From Synaphobranchus kaupii (Eukaryota > Chordata > Actinopteri > Anguilliformes > Synaphobranchidae), in the NCBI GenBank assembly GCA_029718625.1, contig CM056385.1, forward strand, positions 21,952,924 to 22,016,923: a stretch of 64,000 nt of DNA. The letters are read 5' to 3'. Below, in pieces: positions 1 through 11,304 of this stretch. The notes below the pieces were generated by a model. That model was not told the origin of the DNA and did not search any database. It saw nothing but the letters and a program-made list of their open reading frames with translations. Positions within the stretch are counted from its first letter, which is position 1. Every line of letters starts with the position of its first letter. Position numbers and translations under genes: made by a program.

Positions 1-559
1 TACTATTTTTCTGTTTTCCTTCAGTAATTGTCCCTATAATTAGGCTATAACACAGTTTTTTCTTTAGGCAACGTGTGCATTACACATACATTTGAGTATT
101 TTTGTTGTATTCCTTGTTATATAAATCTAAAATAGAAACTTTCCATAATTTGTGGATACTAATCCCTTTGTTGAATATTGGTAACAATCGCATTCGTTTA
201 GGCTATCGGCTATCATCTTTTCCTGTTGTGGTGAAGAAATAGCATGAGCTGTCCAGATTATTGAAATAATTTGATTCAAAACTAGTGTTTCGCTCAACTC
301 CGCTCACACGCTCTGGTGCTATGCAAATAAAGTTTGAACATAATATTTTTTAAATTCAAAATCACTCTTTAATGAATGCGGAGGAGACCATTCATCATTA
401 ATTTACAACCTCCCTTAATTACATTATAGGCATTTAGCAGATGCTCTTATCCAGACTTTTGAGCATTTTTTTTGTTTACATATTATCCATTTAGACAGCT
501 GGATATATACTGAAGTGATTCAGGTTAAGTACCTTGCTCAAGGGTACAACGGCAGTGTC
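1..559. repeat. Segment duplicated at 6307-6858
   Basis: This stretch matches 6307-6858 almost base for base. The visible differences are single-base indels, for example GCTCACACGCTCTGGTGCTA near 303 against GCTCACCACGCTCTGGTGGCTA near 6609. The second copy stops at a 500-N gap. Either a recent duplication or an assembly artefact would explain it. Confidence 0.95.
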
Positions 560-632
560 CAATCTGGGAATCGAACCTGCAACCTTTCGGTCACAAGGCC
601 AGTTCCTTAACCATTATACTACACTGCCGCCC
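418..632 (-). mobile_element. tRNA-derived SINE
   Basis: Read on the minus strand, the head begins GGGCGGCAGTGTAGTATAAT with a box A-like TAGTATAATGG and a box B GGTTCGATTCC. The body is AAGGTACTTAACCTGAAT-like, and the tail has GGATAAGAGCATCTGCTAAA, similar to L2-clade LINE tails used by fish SINEs. The second copy at 6726-6858 lacks its head because of the gap. Confidence 0.8.
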
Positions 633-773
633 TGCATATCTGTCTGCAAGGTGCAGGTATTAAGAATACACTCTCCATGCTGTATGGTTGGTGTCTGCAC
701 TCATCCCCGTTCCCCAGTAGAGGTGCGCAACTTTCTCCCTTTAATTACCCAGATAGTGCGGAATTCCGACGTG

Positions 774-943
774 GATTCAACATCAATTTGCTCATCGAAA
801 TCACGTTGAAAGCTAATGGAGTGAGTCAGTGATGGCAACAAACATTAAAACTTTTAAATATCATGTAAATATTTAACCTTGATTATTCAATATTTGTCGG
901 TATTCTGACAACGTGATCTCGATGAGCAAATTGATGTTGAATC
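774..943. mobile_element. Short inverted-repeat (MITE-like) element
   Basis: Arms 774-808 and 909-943 are inverted copies 35 bp long with one mismatch, around GATTCAACATCAATTTGCTC. The 100-bp spacer has no coding capacity. The element class is unknown. Confidence 0.55.
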
Positions 944-2931
944 AATTCAATCAAAAAAAAAAAGTCAATCAAAATGCCTCTTCATTTTATAACACACAAA
1001 CTGCACTGTGGGTAATCTGAAATATTTAATGAGAATGTGTATGCATGTTAGCTAACCATATGAACATAATGAACACAAAGTAGACAAGGAGGCAAATTAT
1101 AAACCAACAGCATAACATATGTAAGCTACTTTGTGAAAACCTTTGTTTCATTTAATGGGGGAGTTTTTTTCCCCCCAACAAGGTTGGAAAACGAACGAAA
1201 ACGAGCTGCATTTGGATGCAGTAACCGACAGCAAGCCTTTCTGTGTTCGCGTTTCCAATTAACAATGCACAAAGTAACCTATGGATGAAATTTCCTATAG
1301 CATAGTAATCACAATTTCAATTTCCAACATTGTTCACTGCAATCTTTGCTTTCAAACATTCAAACCATACATTCAAAGTCATATGGACAACACAGTTTTG
1401 CGCTAAAAGTTTATTAACGTTAACACACACAGCACGATAGCCTACAGAACTGCTTGCTAAGCTGCTAAATTAGCTGATAGCAACATACGATCGAATAGGA
1501 ATCAACTGCTTAAATATCAGGAATATTAACTGACATATAGTATATAGTTCTGTGGATATGACTCACTCTTGTACCATAGTCAGTAATCTCTGCCATAGTT
1601 ATGCGAATAAACGCTCTATGTATATTACGTTTTTACTTCCGGGTTACTTGCTGAAATTGTTGGATGAGTGCACAATTCTGCAGGCGAGTGTGCTCCTGAA
1701 TTCCCTCAACAACACCCCGGAAATAAGGGGTTCGTTTTGGTAATTTAAGTGCCCCCATTTGTGAGAAAAATCGCACACTCAAAAGCTTTTTTGACGAAGT
1801 GGACGCGTACCCAAAAGTGTGTAGGGGTCGTATTCGGACACAGCCAAAATGAAACTCCAGTTAACATGGTTTGATCAACCGTGACGCAATGTTATTATGT
1901 TTTTTTGAAAGCGCTTATGGGATATGTTGTCAATAACAAGACGCGATTACTGAAGCCGACGAGACCTTTGACTTCATTTCCCGAATAAACCATTGTCGAA
2001 AGGCCATGTGGTGTACATCTGCAACTCGTAAACATTCTTCCACCGTACAGTGCTACAGAAAGGTAATTACTTATTTTGTAGCAAGACAAAGTTAACTATG
2101 TAATGTCTACCAGCTAACTCCAACTTTTGAAAATAGCACTTCGTATTGCTTCGCGTGTGATACCTAATTATATATCCATATATTTAACCAAGCTTGCATC
2201 GATAAATGGAACTAGTTAGCTGGCTTTGTAGAGAACACTAGCTAGACAGGGACCATTGAATGAACAAGCCAGCTAATGTTAGCAAGATCGTTTAAGCAGG
2301 CATGCAACTTGACGCGCCCCCCCCCCGTTTTATGGCTTGTCACGTTGCTAAATATACCGAAAGTCTTTTTATATGGTTACCATTTACAAAGTAACATTAT
2401 ACTCCATTATACATGTATCTTGTTGCTAGTTATCTGTCAAATTATTTAAACCTAGAAAAAAAAAATCGGATTATTTTGAGTAAGTTCACTAGTAAAATGC
2501 AACACTGCGTAACTTCCAATTTAAACACTCATAATTTACAATTACAGTAACAATGGTATGGATGTTGAGTTTTTTCCACACCTATGAATACATTTACCTT
2601 GACTCGACTGCATGGACTTCTTGTCTGGAGCAAGATGCTTTATTCATTCTTTCTCATAAGCCACTATCAGTCTAGCTCACTAAATATGATGATAGATATG
2701 TTTGCTTTTTATGACTGTCCCTCAGATTTATATAACTATGTTAGTAAATCAAGTTTACGATGATCCACTTTAGTTAACAGCAGCAATAGCTAGCTTTCTG
2801 CCTTGGCTGTTTTCTTTTTGTATTTTTCTGTCATATCAGGTGTTATTCCAGATGTCAAAATATTTCAGATTTATAAGTACATGTGGTCCTATGTAAGTAC
2901 ATACTGGCTATAGAAAGTTTGCACATCCTTT
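944..2931. other. AT-rich intronic sequence, no gene seen
   Basis: A short stretch (about 960-1045, CACAAACTGCACTGTGGGTA) recurs at about 5310-5385, marking a dispersed repeat. Otherwise I see nothing recognisable. Confidence 0.5.
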
Positions 2932-3343
2932 CATAAATATGCACAGTGAAAATGGTGACGTTAAATCCCCCCATGAAGTTTAATTAGAGTTTGAAGTTGG
3001 CCATCTCATATACTTGTATATAACAGTACTACCACATTTTGACCACAAGATGGTGCCATTTTAACAGATAGTTGAAATGGCACCATCTTGTGGTCAAAAT
3101 GTGGTAGTACTATATGTGATATAAATCTGATATCCTTGTATTTCACATAGTACTACCACATTTTGACCACAAGATGGTGCCATTTCAACTATCTGTTAAA
3201 ATGGCACCATCTTGTGGTCAAAATGTGGTACTACTGTTATACTGTTATATACAAGGATATGAGATGGCCAACTTCAAACTCTAATTAAATTTCATGGGGG
3301 GATTTAACCATCACCATTTTCACTGTGCATATTTATAAATATA
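2932..3343. mobile_element. Nested palindromic foldback element
   Basis: The two halves (about 2932-3119 and 3142-3343) are inverted copies of each other around a 22-bp centre. Each half contains its own perfect or near-perfect hairpin, 3025-3111 and 3149-3235, with 37-bp stems starting AGTACTACCACATTTTGACC. This is probably a non-autonomous DNA transposon. No transposase is present. Confidence 0.8.
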
Positions 3344-4336
3344 TGAAGAAATAATAATCCAAGTCACAGCTTCTCATGTGTTTTCCCGCATAATTTATGC
3401 TAACAGATATTGGTGATTTTAAACATGTTTCAACCTCTCTTTTTCACTCCAGCTTTTCTGCAGTCCCGCAAGCAATTGTGGCCCCCGGTTTATCTGTGTG
3501 CAAACCCAGTGCGTACGTTCTGAAGTGTCCCGGTGTCCCCGGTGCAGTGGTATGTACATTTTATGTCTCAGACTCAGGTCCCAGGGCCTCGTTGTCACGA
3601 CTTTGGCCTGGTTCATATCTCAACACTTGTGAATTGTAGTATCAGAATCCATGTCAAGAACTAGGCCCGTTACAGGTCTCGAGAATTTACGGCAGATGCA
3701 AGTCTTAAGGCCTCAGAGTGCGACCAGCAGCTGCAACAAGCCTTAAGACCATCTGGAATCTGCCCTGGGCGGATCCATCACCCAAAACCTCTGAAATCAG
3801 TGCCGTCCTAAGAGCTCTGTGTTGCTCATATGCTCGACCTAAGTCCCAAGACATTTGTCATTCAGCCCAGTGTGTGTACCAGTACCATGTCCTGAAATCC
3901 AATCCATAGGTACGCTACCCAGCACCAAGGCATATGCATCAGGGAAGCACTGTGGGCGTCTAACAGATGAGCTGACCATGCGGAGGAGAAGCAGGAAGTC
4001 CCCAGACGGAGGAGCTGTGTAAGTATGAGTTTTGCTTTCTTTTTGTTTTTATGCACCACATTTGGTGTAGATTAGTGTATTACTACTTACAGTCTTACAT
4101 ACTTCTATGCAATCAAATCAATTTGTTTTAACTAAAACAAACTAATTTGATTATAGTTGTATGTGATACTGTCTGTAGTAATGCACTAATGGAGGGTGGG
4201 GCCTGGCCGAATTCTCAACTTTTTCGCCTTACAGCCAAACCGTTTCTGCTCCAAAAAAGTTCCATAACCCCTGCATTGTGCTCCCAACTTTCAGGGGGGG
4301 CCACAACCGCCACTTCCCCTTCATTCACACCCCATT

Positions 4337-4437
4337 CATACAACTCCCCCACCCTTGGGACCACCGCATCCATACGACTCCCCCACCCTTGGGGACCACC
4401 GCATCCATACGACTCCCCCACCCTTGGGGACCACCAA
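4337..4437. repeat. 35-bp minisatellite, three copies
   Basis: Units begin at 4337, 4371 and 4406 and contain CTCCCCCACCCTTGGGGACC. The array sits directly beside the first of a run of tRNA-like modules. Confidence 0.85.
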
Positions 4438-4449
4438 CATTGCTCAGGT

Positions 4450-4525
4450 GTGGCACTCGGGGAATCGAACCAGCGACTTCTATCCACGTGAAGTGCGGTC
4501 CAACCTCCTACGCCACGGAGTCCTT
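4450..4525 (-). mobile_element. tRNA-like module (SINE head fragment)
   Basis: The minus strand reads GGACTCCGTGGCGTAGGAGG, then box B GGTTCGATTCC. Spacing and boxes fit a Pol III internal promoter, but the arms do not form a clean cloverleaf, so I call it SINE-derived rather than a tRNA gene. Confidence 0.5.
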
Positions 4526-4589
4526 CGCATTTTTGGTTTGTTTTTCTACAAACTTAAATGGCACAATGGTACAATGGTACAATGGACAA

Positions 4590-4668
4590 AAGTTGTGCAA
4601 ACCTGAATGGGGATTGAACCCCAGACCTTGGCGTTGCTAAACCAGAACCATTCCTTTGAGCCGCTGTA
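4590..4668 (-). mobile_element. tRNA-like module (SINE head fragment)
   Basis: On the minus strand there is a box A-like CGGCTCAAAGG and a box B GGTTCAATCCC. It is decayed and lies directly after the previous module. Confidence 0.4.
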
Positions 4669-4892
4669 ACTTACACTTCTTTGTTGGGTTTTCCTGCAGT
4701 GAATTCATGAAGATGCAAAAAGAGAGGAGAAAGAACATTCAAAAAGCCTGTCCCTTCTGTTGTTTTTTATACCTTTATGTACCTATGTGCTTTTGCTGCC
4801 ATTTCAATTGCCCTACGGGGACAATTAAAGTTTATTGAATTTAATTGAATTCTCGCCACAATCTTGGACAGAAAATGAGGACCGCAGAAATG

Positions 4893-4972
4893 TAGGGGAA
4901 GAGTGAGGTTTGAACCCTGAAGTGCTGTGTCCACAGACAAAGACAATACCGTTGTGCCAAAGTATCCTTAGC
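4893..4972 (-). mobile_element. tRNA-like module (SINE head fragment)
   Basis: Box A-like TGGCACAACGG and box B-like GGTTCAAACCT read on the minus strand. The layout matches the neighbour at 5036-5108, so the two are probably copies of one family. Confidence 0.5.
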
Positions 4973-5035
4973 TGTTCTGTGAGCTCTGAAGTGGAGTGAA
5001 GAAGCTGAGATCATAAAAATATGAGGAATAAAGAT

Positions 5036-5108
5036 CTAGAATGAGGTTTGAACCCTCAAGCTCACCTTCCAGAGACCAAGACTCTACCGTTATGCCACAG
5101 TGGCCTTG
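5036..5108 (-). mobile_element. tRNA-like module (SINE head fragment)
   Basis: Box A TGGCATAACGG and box B-like GGTTCAAACCT read on the minus strand, about 140 bp from the preceding unit of the same family. Confidence 0.5.
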
Positions 5109-5109
5109 A

Positions 5110-5304
5110 TGTGTTTGAGGGTGATCACTCTATTGGGGCATATTTGACCAAAGGGAAGATTTGACTAAAGAAATGATTGCCCTCTACTGGCCCACCAACA
5201 TCTCTTCCAGCAACAACTCAGGCCTCCCATCCAAGTACTAACCAAGCCCACACCTGCTCAGCTTCAGCCATTCAGCAGGAGCAGATTGCATGGTGGTATG
5301 GCTG
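5110..5304 (-). mobile_element. 5S rRNA-derived SINE
   Basis: On the minus strand the first 90 bases resemble 5S rRNA: GCCATACCACC, GAAGCTGAGCAGGTGTGGGC, then TTGGTTAGTACTTGGATGGG. A fish-type tail follows with TTGGTGGGCCAGTAGAGGGC. The internal control region of 5S is recognisable but diverged. The tail segment CCAGTAGAGGGCA fits the CTCF core consensus. Confidence 0.75.
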
Positions 5305-5829
5305 CTGATAAAACTCGTCTGCATTTTACAATACACAAACTGCACTGTGCGTAATCTGAACTTTTTAATGAGAATTAATTGAAGCGTACATTTTCAGATA
5401 TAATTCAAATACCATACTCTTACATTCATGGTTTGCAATAATACATGAAATGCATTGTGGGTAATCAGAATGGATTAATTGGAAAACACATACATTAGGT
5501 ACCCAGAAATAAACCTGTTTGCTGATTCATTTGAACTTCTTTTTGACTCTTTAGTTACTTATTTAGTTACTTATCTGTTTCTAAACAGACATACTTACAA
5601 AGCATTTGCATGGCATGTTGACACATATATTTACATACACAAAACATTGCGTTAGCACATAAAAAGCATTGAGAGTAAACGGTGTCAATCGAAATATGCA
5701 CACATTCACAGATGTGCGATAGTAGATGAAATGCATTATAGGTACTCAGTCAATTAGTCAGAATAGCTCCCTCTGGTGGACATGGACAATTTGGCTCCCT
5801 CTGGTGGACATGAATAATTAATAATAATA

Positions 5830-6035
5830 ATGCCTGGCATTTATATAGCGTCTTTCTCACACTCAAAGCACTTTACAATGATGAGGGGTGACTTGCCTCA
5901 ACCACCACCAATGTACAGCACTCACCTGGATGATGCAACGGCAGCCATTTTGCACCAGTATGCTCACCAGACGGAGAGGGAGAGAACAATTTGTTGCCAA
6001 TTAAACTGGGGGACGATTAGGTAGCAGATGGAAAA
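5830..6035. repeat. Dispersed teleost repeat
   Basis: The text GGCATTTATATAGCGTCTTT, followed by CACTCAAAGCACTTTACAAT and a GATGCAACGGCAGCCATTTT block, is one I recognise as a common interspersed fish repeat. I do not know its class. Just upstream, 5765-5811 holds two copies of GCTCCCTCTGGTGGACATG. Confidence 0.6.
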
Positions 6036-6306
6036 AGCGAGGTTGGGAATTTAGAATTTGGTGTTCTGCAAGCCATTGATTTTGATGTAAACTGGTTAAG
6101 ATCCTTTCTGATTAATGGCGATGTGAATTATATTTTACATTGTGGCTATTATGTTACATTGTGGCTATAAATGTTCAAATCCCCACTTTGACCACCTGTT
6201 GTGATTTTATTCATTAAAGCAGGCTATTATTGGACAAAGTTCACTGTCGCCATGATTCCTTCCTTTCCCATGTCCTAAATGCATAAGGGTGATAACCTAG
6301 TTAGCC

Positions 6307-6858
6307 TACTATTTTTCTGTTTTCCTTCAGTAATTGTCCCTATAATTAGGCTATAACACAGTTTTTTCTTTAGGCAACGTGTGCATTACACATACATTTG
6401 AGTATTTTTGTTGTATTCCTTGTTATATAAATCTAAAATAGAAACTTTCCATAATTTGTGGATACTAATCCCTTTGTTGAATATTGGTAACAATCGCATT
6501 CGTTTAGGCTATCGGCTATCATCTTTTCCTGTTGTGGTGAAGAAATAGCATGAGCTGTCCAGATTATTGAAATAATTTGATTCAAAACTAGTGTTTCGCT
6601 CAACTCCGCTCACCACGCTCTGGTGGCTATGCAAATAAAGTTTGAACATAATATTTTTTAAATTCAAAATCACTCTTTAATGAATGCGGAGGAGACCATT
6701 CATCATTAATTTACAACCTCCCTTAATTACATTATAGGCATTTAGCAGATGCTCTTATCCAGACTTTTGAGCATTTTTTTTGTTTACATATTATCCATTT
6801 AGACAGCTGGATATATACTGAAGTGATTCAGGTTAAGTACCTTGCTCAAGGGTACAAC
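6307..6858. repeat. Second copy of segment 1-559, cut by assembly gap
   Basis: It is near identical to the start of the window and ends inside the SINE body at the N run. See the entry for 1-559. Confidence 0.95.
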
Positions 6859-7358
6859 NNNNNNNNNNNNNNNNNNNNNNNNNNNNNNNNNNNNNNNNNN
6901 NNNNNNNNNNNNNNNNNNNNNNNNNNNNNNNNNNNNNNNNNNNNNNNNNNNNNNNNNNNNNNNNNNNNNNNNNNNNNNNNNNNNNNNNNNNNNNNNNNNN
7001 NNNNNNNNNNNNNNNNNNNNNNNNNNNNNNNNNNNNNNNNNNNNNNNNNNNNNNNNNNNNNNNNNNNNNNNNNNNNNNNNNNNNNNNNNNNNNNNNNNNN
7101 NNNNNNNNNNNNNNNNNNNNNNNNNNNNNNNNNNNNNNNNNNNNNNNNNNNNNNNNNNNNNNNNNNNNNNNNNNNNNNNNNNNNNNNNNNNNNNNNNNNN
7201 NNNNNNNNNNNNNNNNNNNNNNNNNNNNNNNNNNNNNNNNNNNNNNNNNNNNNNNNNNNNNNNNNNNNNNNNNNNNNNNNNNNNNNNNNNNNNNNNNNNN
7301 NNNNNNNNNNNNNNNNNNNNNNNNNNNNNNNNNNNNNNNNNNNNNNNNNNNNNNNNNN
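6859..7358. other. Assembly gap (500 N)
   Basis: Exactly 500 undetermined bases, a typical placeholder size, so the true gap length is probably unknown. Any feature spanning it is unreliable. Confidence 0.99.
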
Positions 7359-7702
7359 CTCCCTTTGTGTCAACATTCCTGGACAGCATCTAAAAAAGAA
7401 ATACATTACAAAACTTTCAAGTCAAAAGGTTAAAAAAGCTCTGTTAACCCATTAAAATATGAAAACGAGACGAAAATGGAAAGAATGACTGCCGTCAAAT
7501 GGCAAAACCACAGAAAGACAACAAAAAGCACGTTAAAATAAAGATTTATTTAAGGATTCGGGGGTATTGATAGTGTCAGATTCCCATATCCTGTATATTT
7601 TGAAAGGTTATTTTCAAAGACTTGAGCGTCTGACAGTGACTCAGGCACCTCTATTCCCCTCTTTACTGCCTATCCCCGCTGTCTGATTTAGGCAGGGAGG
7701 AA

Positions 7703-7850
7703 GGGCGGCATAGCACTTAGAGAACTGCTCTTGTAACTAAGGTTTTTAGTTTGAAATCCCAGGTGTAGTGCTGCTGTTGTACACTTGACAAAAGTACTTA
7801 ACCTGAATTGCTGCAGCCTATACCTTGCTGGAATTGGCTAGTATATGAAA
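7703..7850 (+). mobile_element. Diverged tRNA-derived SINE
   Basis: GGGCGGCATAGCACTTAGAG starts the head and a decayed box B follows. The body AAGTACTTAACCTGAATTGC is the same as in the SINE at 418-632, here on the plus strand. Confidence 0.65.
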
Positions 7851-8894
7851 GTTAAAAAGTGCCATAGCTGTTATTGTTGACGCTACGCTAACAAACAGTG
7901 CTCGTTCACACTGGATAAGTGCACAAAAATGGCTCCACTGTATCCTGTCTACAGGTTTTCCACAAAATTTGTAGATGAGTCAAAGGTAGGCCAACTGTAA
8001 TACAAGATCATTACAGGATAACGATTGGTAGTTGGAGCCCTTTCCTTTATGGTCATCAGTCCATTATACAGCGATGGAGTAGCACTCAGTCTGTCACCCA
8101 CACATCATTGCACCCTGCTGGACTCAGTCACGAGTGTATATAACTAAAGACTCTGCAAAGTGTATGTATGCCTTCATTAACATGATGTAACCACTGTATT
8201 AACCATGTTTCATAAAACAAACTAAGGATTTTTAAAGCATGGCCCATAAAATGTTTTTGACTTAAGGCATGACTAAACAAATTTACAAATGTGTTGTGTG
8301 CAAAACTGTAGAAAACATAGTTTGTACTACCAAATCTAACATAATTTATATGAAACAGTTACCACTGTGTAAAAAAATAAAGAATTTTTAATCATGAGAT
8401 AAAACACTTAAATACTGTAATGACTCCTGGGCAATAGAGTACCAGTGATCCCCAGAGCAGCTATCCAATTGGTCAGTTCCGCATACAGCTGATAATGCTA
8501 TCTGATTAGCACGTGTCTCTCTATTTCTGTCAAACAAAAAAGTGTCCCTGAACCACAAGAACACAGATCCCAGAAAAAGAAGGTGCCTCACCAAAGACCC
8601 CCCCCCCCCCCCCCCTCCAGCCCAATGGCTCTGCTAACCACCATATAGAACACATAATCCACTCAAGTAGCTATAGCCTAGAATTATTCAGAGCACACAT
8701 CCTGTGGGACTACAATCTATGGAATGTTTTAGAACCAGGATCACCCTGCACAGATTCAGGGACCGTGTATTGCATTTGCTGGCATTATGTGGGTGTATGT
8801 GTAGCGGGTGTAGCTCGGCTAGTTCGCTAGTAAGCACAGTGAGGTGCAGTAAAAGCGAAGGCCTTGTAGCAGGTTACCGTGACATCGCTATCGG

Positions 8895-8985
8895 CGATGT
8901 CGTCTTTAGCTGATTGGTAACGCATTCGCTTGCGAGTGAGAGGAGCGGGGTTCAAATCTCACCTTGGACTTCTGAGTAAAAAGCT
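8895..8985 (+). mobile_element. tRNA-like SINE head
   Basis: Box A TTAGCTGATTGG and box B GGTTCAAATCT are correctly spaced. A hairpin ATCGCTATCGGCGAT lies just upstream. Cloverleaf pairing is poor, so a functional tRNA gene is unlikely. Confidence 0.5.
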
Positions 8986-9078
8986 TCTCTCTCTTTCTAT
9001 ACGGTTACATATGTGCAAACATGTCTGCGTATATGTGTGTAAGCATATTTGTGCAGTGTGTGTGTACGTACGTGTGTG

Positions 9079-9083
9079 AGAGC

Positions 9084-9118
<35 letters not shown>
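9079..9118. repeat. (TG)n microsatellite
   Basis: A pure TG dinucleotide run in a broader GT-rich tract. Confidence 0.95.
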
Positions 9119-9119
<1 letters not shown>

Positions 9120-9479
9120 ACTCAAATTCTTTATGCTTAGAAGGGTTACTGCTAGAGAGGTCTGTGTTTTGCTAAGGAAGTGTAGGCAAATCAGCTTCCT
9201 GTCGATGTAAGGTTCTCATCCGTGAGGCAGGCAGGCGGGTGGGTGAGGGGGTCGTTTTAGACAAGGGCCAGGCCTGCTGATGGGAATCCCAGGCCGGGGT
9301 GCTCCAGCCTTCACCCCTGCTGCACAGTGCCAGTCCGCAGGCTCCAATAGCGTGTTTTTGTTAGCCAGGAGTCCGGAAGCCCTCTGTGAGGACATATGGG
9401 ATATAATCCTCCTCCGGCTAGCCTGACTGCGACGACATTACTGTACTGTATGTTTGCTTTGGGTCAAGGAGGTGGAGGG

Positions 9480-9502
9480 CGGGGGGGGGGGGGGGGGGGG
9501 GG
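9480..9502. repeat. Poly-G tract
   Basis: More than 20 consecutive G. The length is probably uncertain in the assembly. Confidence 0.9.
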
Positions 9503-9658
9503 CACGTTTTTCTCATGACATTTGCAGTGTTGGTCCTGCCCTTAACCTGATTTCTGTTCTAAGCTATTATTTTAGTTATTCTAAAGTTCTAAAAATCTTT
9601 CTATAGCTGTAGGACACTGGCAAGGGAGAAAATCCATAATCTTCCAGAAAAAAATGGT

Positions 9659-9661
9659 TAA

Positions 9662-9725
<64 letters not shown>

Positions 9726-9726
9726 A
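9659..9726. repeat. (ATT)n microsatellite, then (GA)n at 9834-9860
   Basis: A trinucleotide ATT run of about 22 units, followed 110 bp later by a GA run. Confidence 0.95.
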
Positions 9727-9830
9727 TTAATATTTTCCTTGTCATCATTGACTGGTTACAGGCAGTGGAAAAGTACTCTTCACACAAACTTGTGTCTTGT
9801 TCTACACAGACAAACATCGACCAGAGAGAA

Positions 9831-9860
<30 letters not shown>

Positions 9861-9863
<3 letters not shown>

Positions 9864-11235
9864 ACCAGTTTATTTATAGCCCCGAACAGAACACAAACAA
9901 GTGACTCCATGCCTGAAACTTTTTTTTTCTTTTTTAAAACTGACGAGACAATGTGGCTCTTTAAAATGCAAGCTTTCTCGTTCGCCCTAGTTTCTGAGAC
10001 TGTCAAATTACAGGCCGTATCTGCTATAAAGGACAGAAAAAAAAGTCTGATTTGACTGCATAATGTTCATCGGAGCGCTTAAGAAAGCGATACGCATGAC
10101 GAGAATGTCCAAACAAATCAAGGGCGTGTGAAAATAACATGTCATTGTAGCGGGTTCTGTAGTGGGAGTTTTTTCTGCCTCATTTGAAAATTTAATTGAA
10201 TACATCTTCCAACTTGACTTTGAGAATCACGGTTTCCTGAGGCATGTCATCCAACAGCTGTATCTGTAACATCCCCAGAACATCTGCAACATCCCCCTTT
10301 TGAATTTTGAGCATTTATAACGTAACAAGCCCAGTCATGTTTTATCATACTTATTCTTTCCTGATTACTCTTTTTTTATATTGCATTGTTGTGTTTGTTT
10401 TAGTGCAATGAACAAGTGTACTAATGTAAATCACGAACACATTTTCAGTTATCTAACTACTCCATGATGTCAGGTCTCCTGGGCACCTAGATTACCAGGA
10501 ATTACACAGTACCTGCTATTTATTACCCCTGAGCTACAATTCCACAGGACTAAACGGGTAAATGTTGCCTAAGCGGTCACACCACGGACCGCCAGTTAAC
10601 ACATCAGGATGGCACTGCCATAGGCCTAAACCGGGAACCACACCTCCAAACTCGGCATAATCTCAGTCTGCTTAACCAGGATGCATTGCAATTTCTTTGT
10701 CTTAGACTGCACATTCCATATTTACACATAGACGTATCCCTTAAACGCCGCTGAGTCTGTCTCCTCCCAGCCCCCTCCCGCTGTCGCACAACGCTCACAC
10801 GCCATTCACAATAAAACCGTCAATTGCGCAGATAATAATAAGAGCAGTAATGAATGACAATGGCGGTAAACATTTGATGGACGCGCTCCGCCTGTTATCC
10901 AAGTGACCGTGTGACATCAGCCGTCCCACGCTCGTGTCAGAAATGCATCCCTAATGGCGGCATTAGCTTTGCCACCTGACTGGGCAATCTATTACCCTTA
11001 ATAGACCAGAGGCCAGGGGAGGCCATATATCCCAGCTCCCCCACCCACATGTGAACAGCTGATTGCTCAGTGCTAGGAGGCTTCCTCCTTTCCTTAATAA
11101 CCACAGAGAAACACATCAGTTTAAAAATAAAAATACAAAAAAGGCAGCAATGATTTTGATGTTACTTATAAAAAAGATACAGATACACTCATACACTTTT
11201 CCAGAAACTGGGCAAATATTTTCAAATTTGTGACA

Positions 11236-11236
<1 letters not shown>
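9861..11236. other. Unique intronic sequence, possible conserved non-coding block
   Basis: No gene is seen. The part 10780-11100 is repeat-free and of mixed composition, the look of conserved non-coding sequence, but this cannot be tested without alignment. Confidence 0.3.

Positions 11237-11302
<66 letters not shown>
11237..11302. repeat. (AAT)n microsatellite
   Basis: A pure AAT trinucleotide run of about 22 units. Confidence 0.95.

Positions 11303-11304
<2 letters not shown>

Noticed and set aside
5218..5304. Functional 5S rRNA gene
   Set aside because: Only part of 5S is present with many changes, and it is fused to a fish SINE tail.
6799..7455. Open frames of 183-210 codons
   Set aside because: They run through the 500-N gap and have no real sequence.
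8895..8985. Genuine tRNA gene
   Set aside because: The boxes are good but the acceptor and anticodon arms do not pair convincingly. SINE head is more likely.
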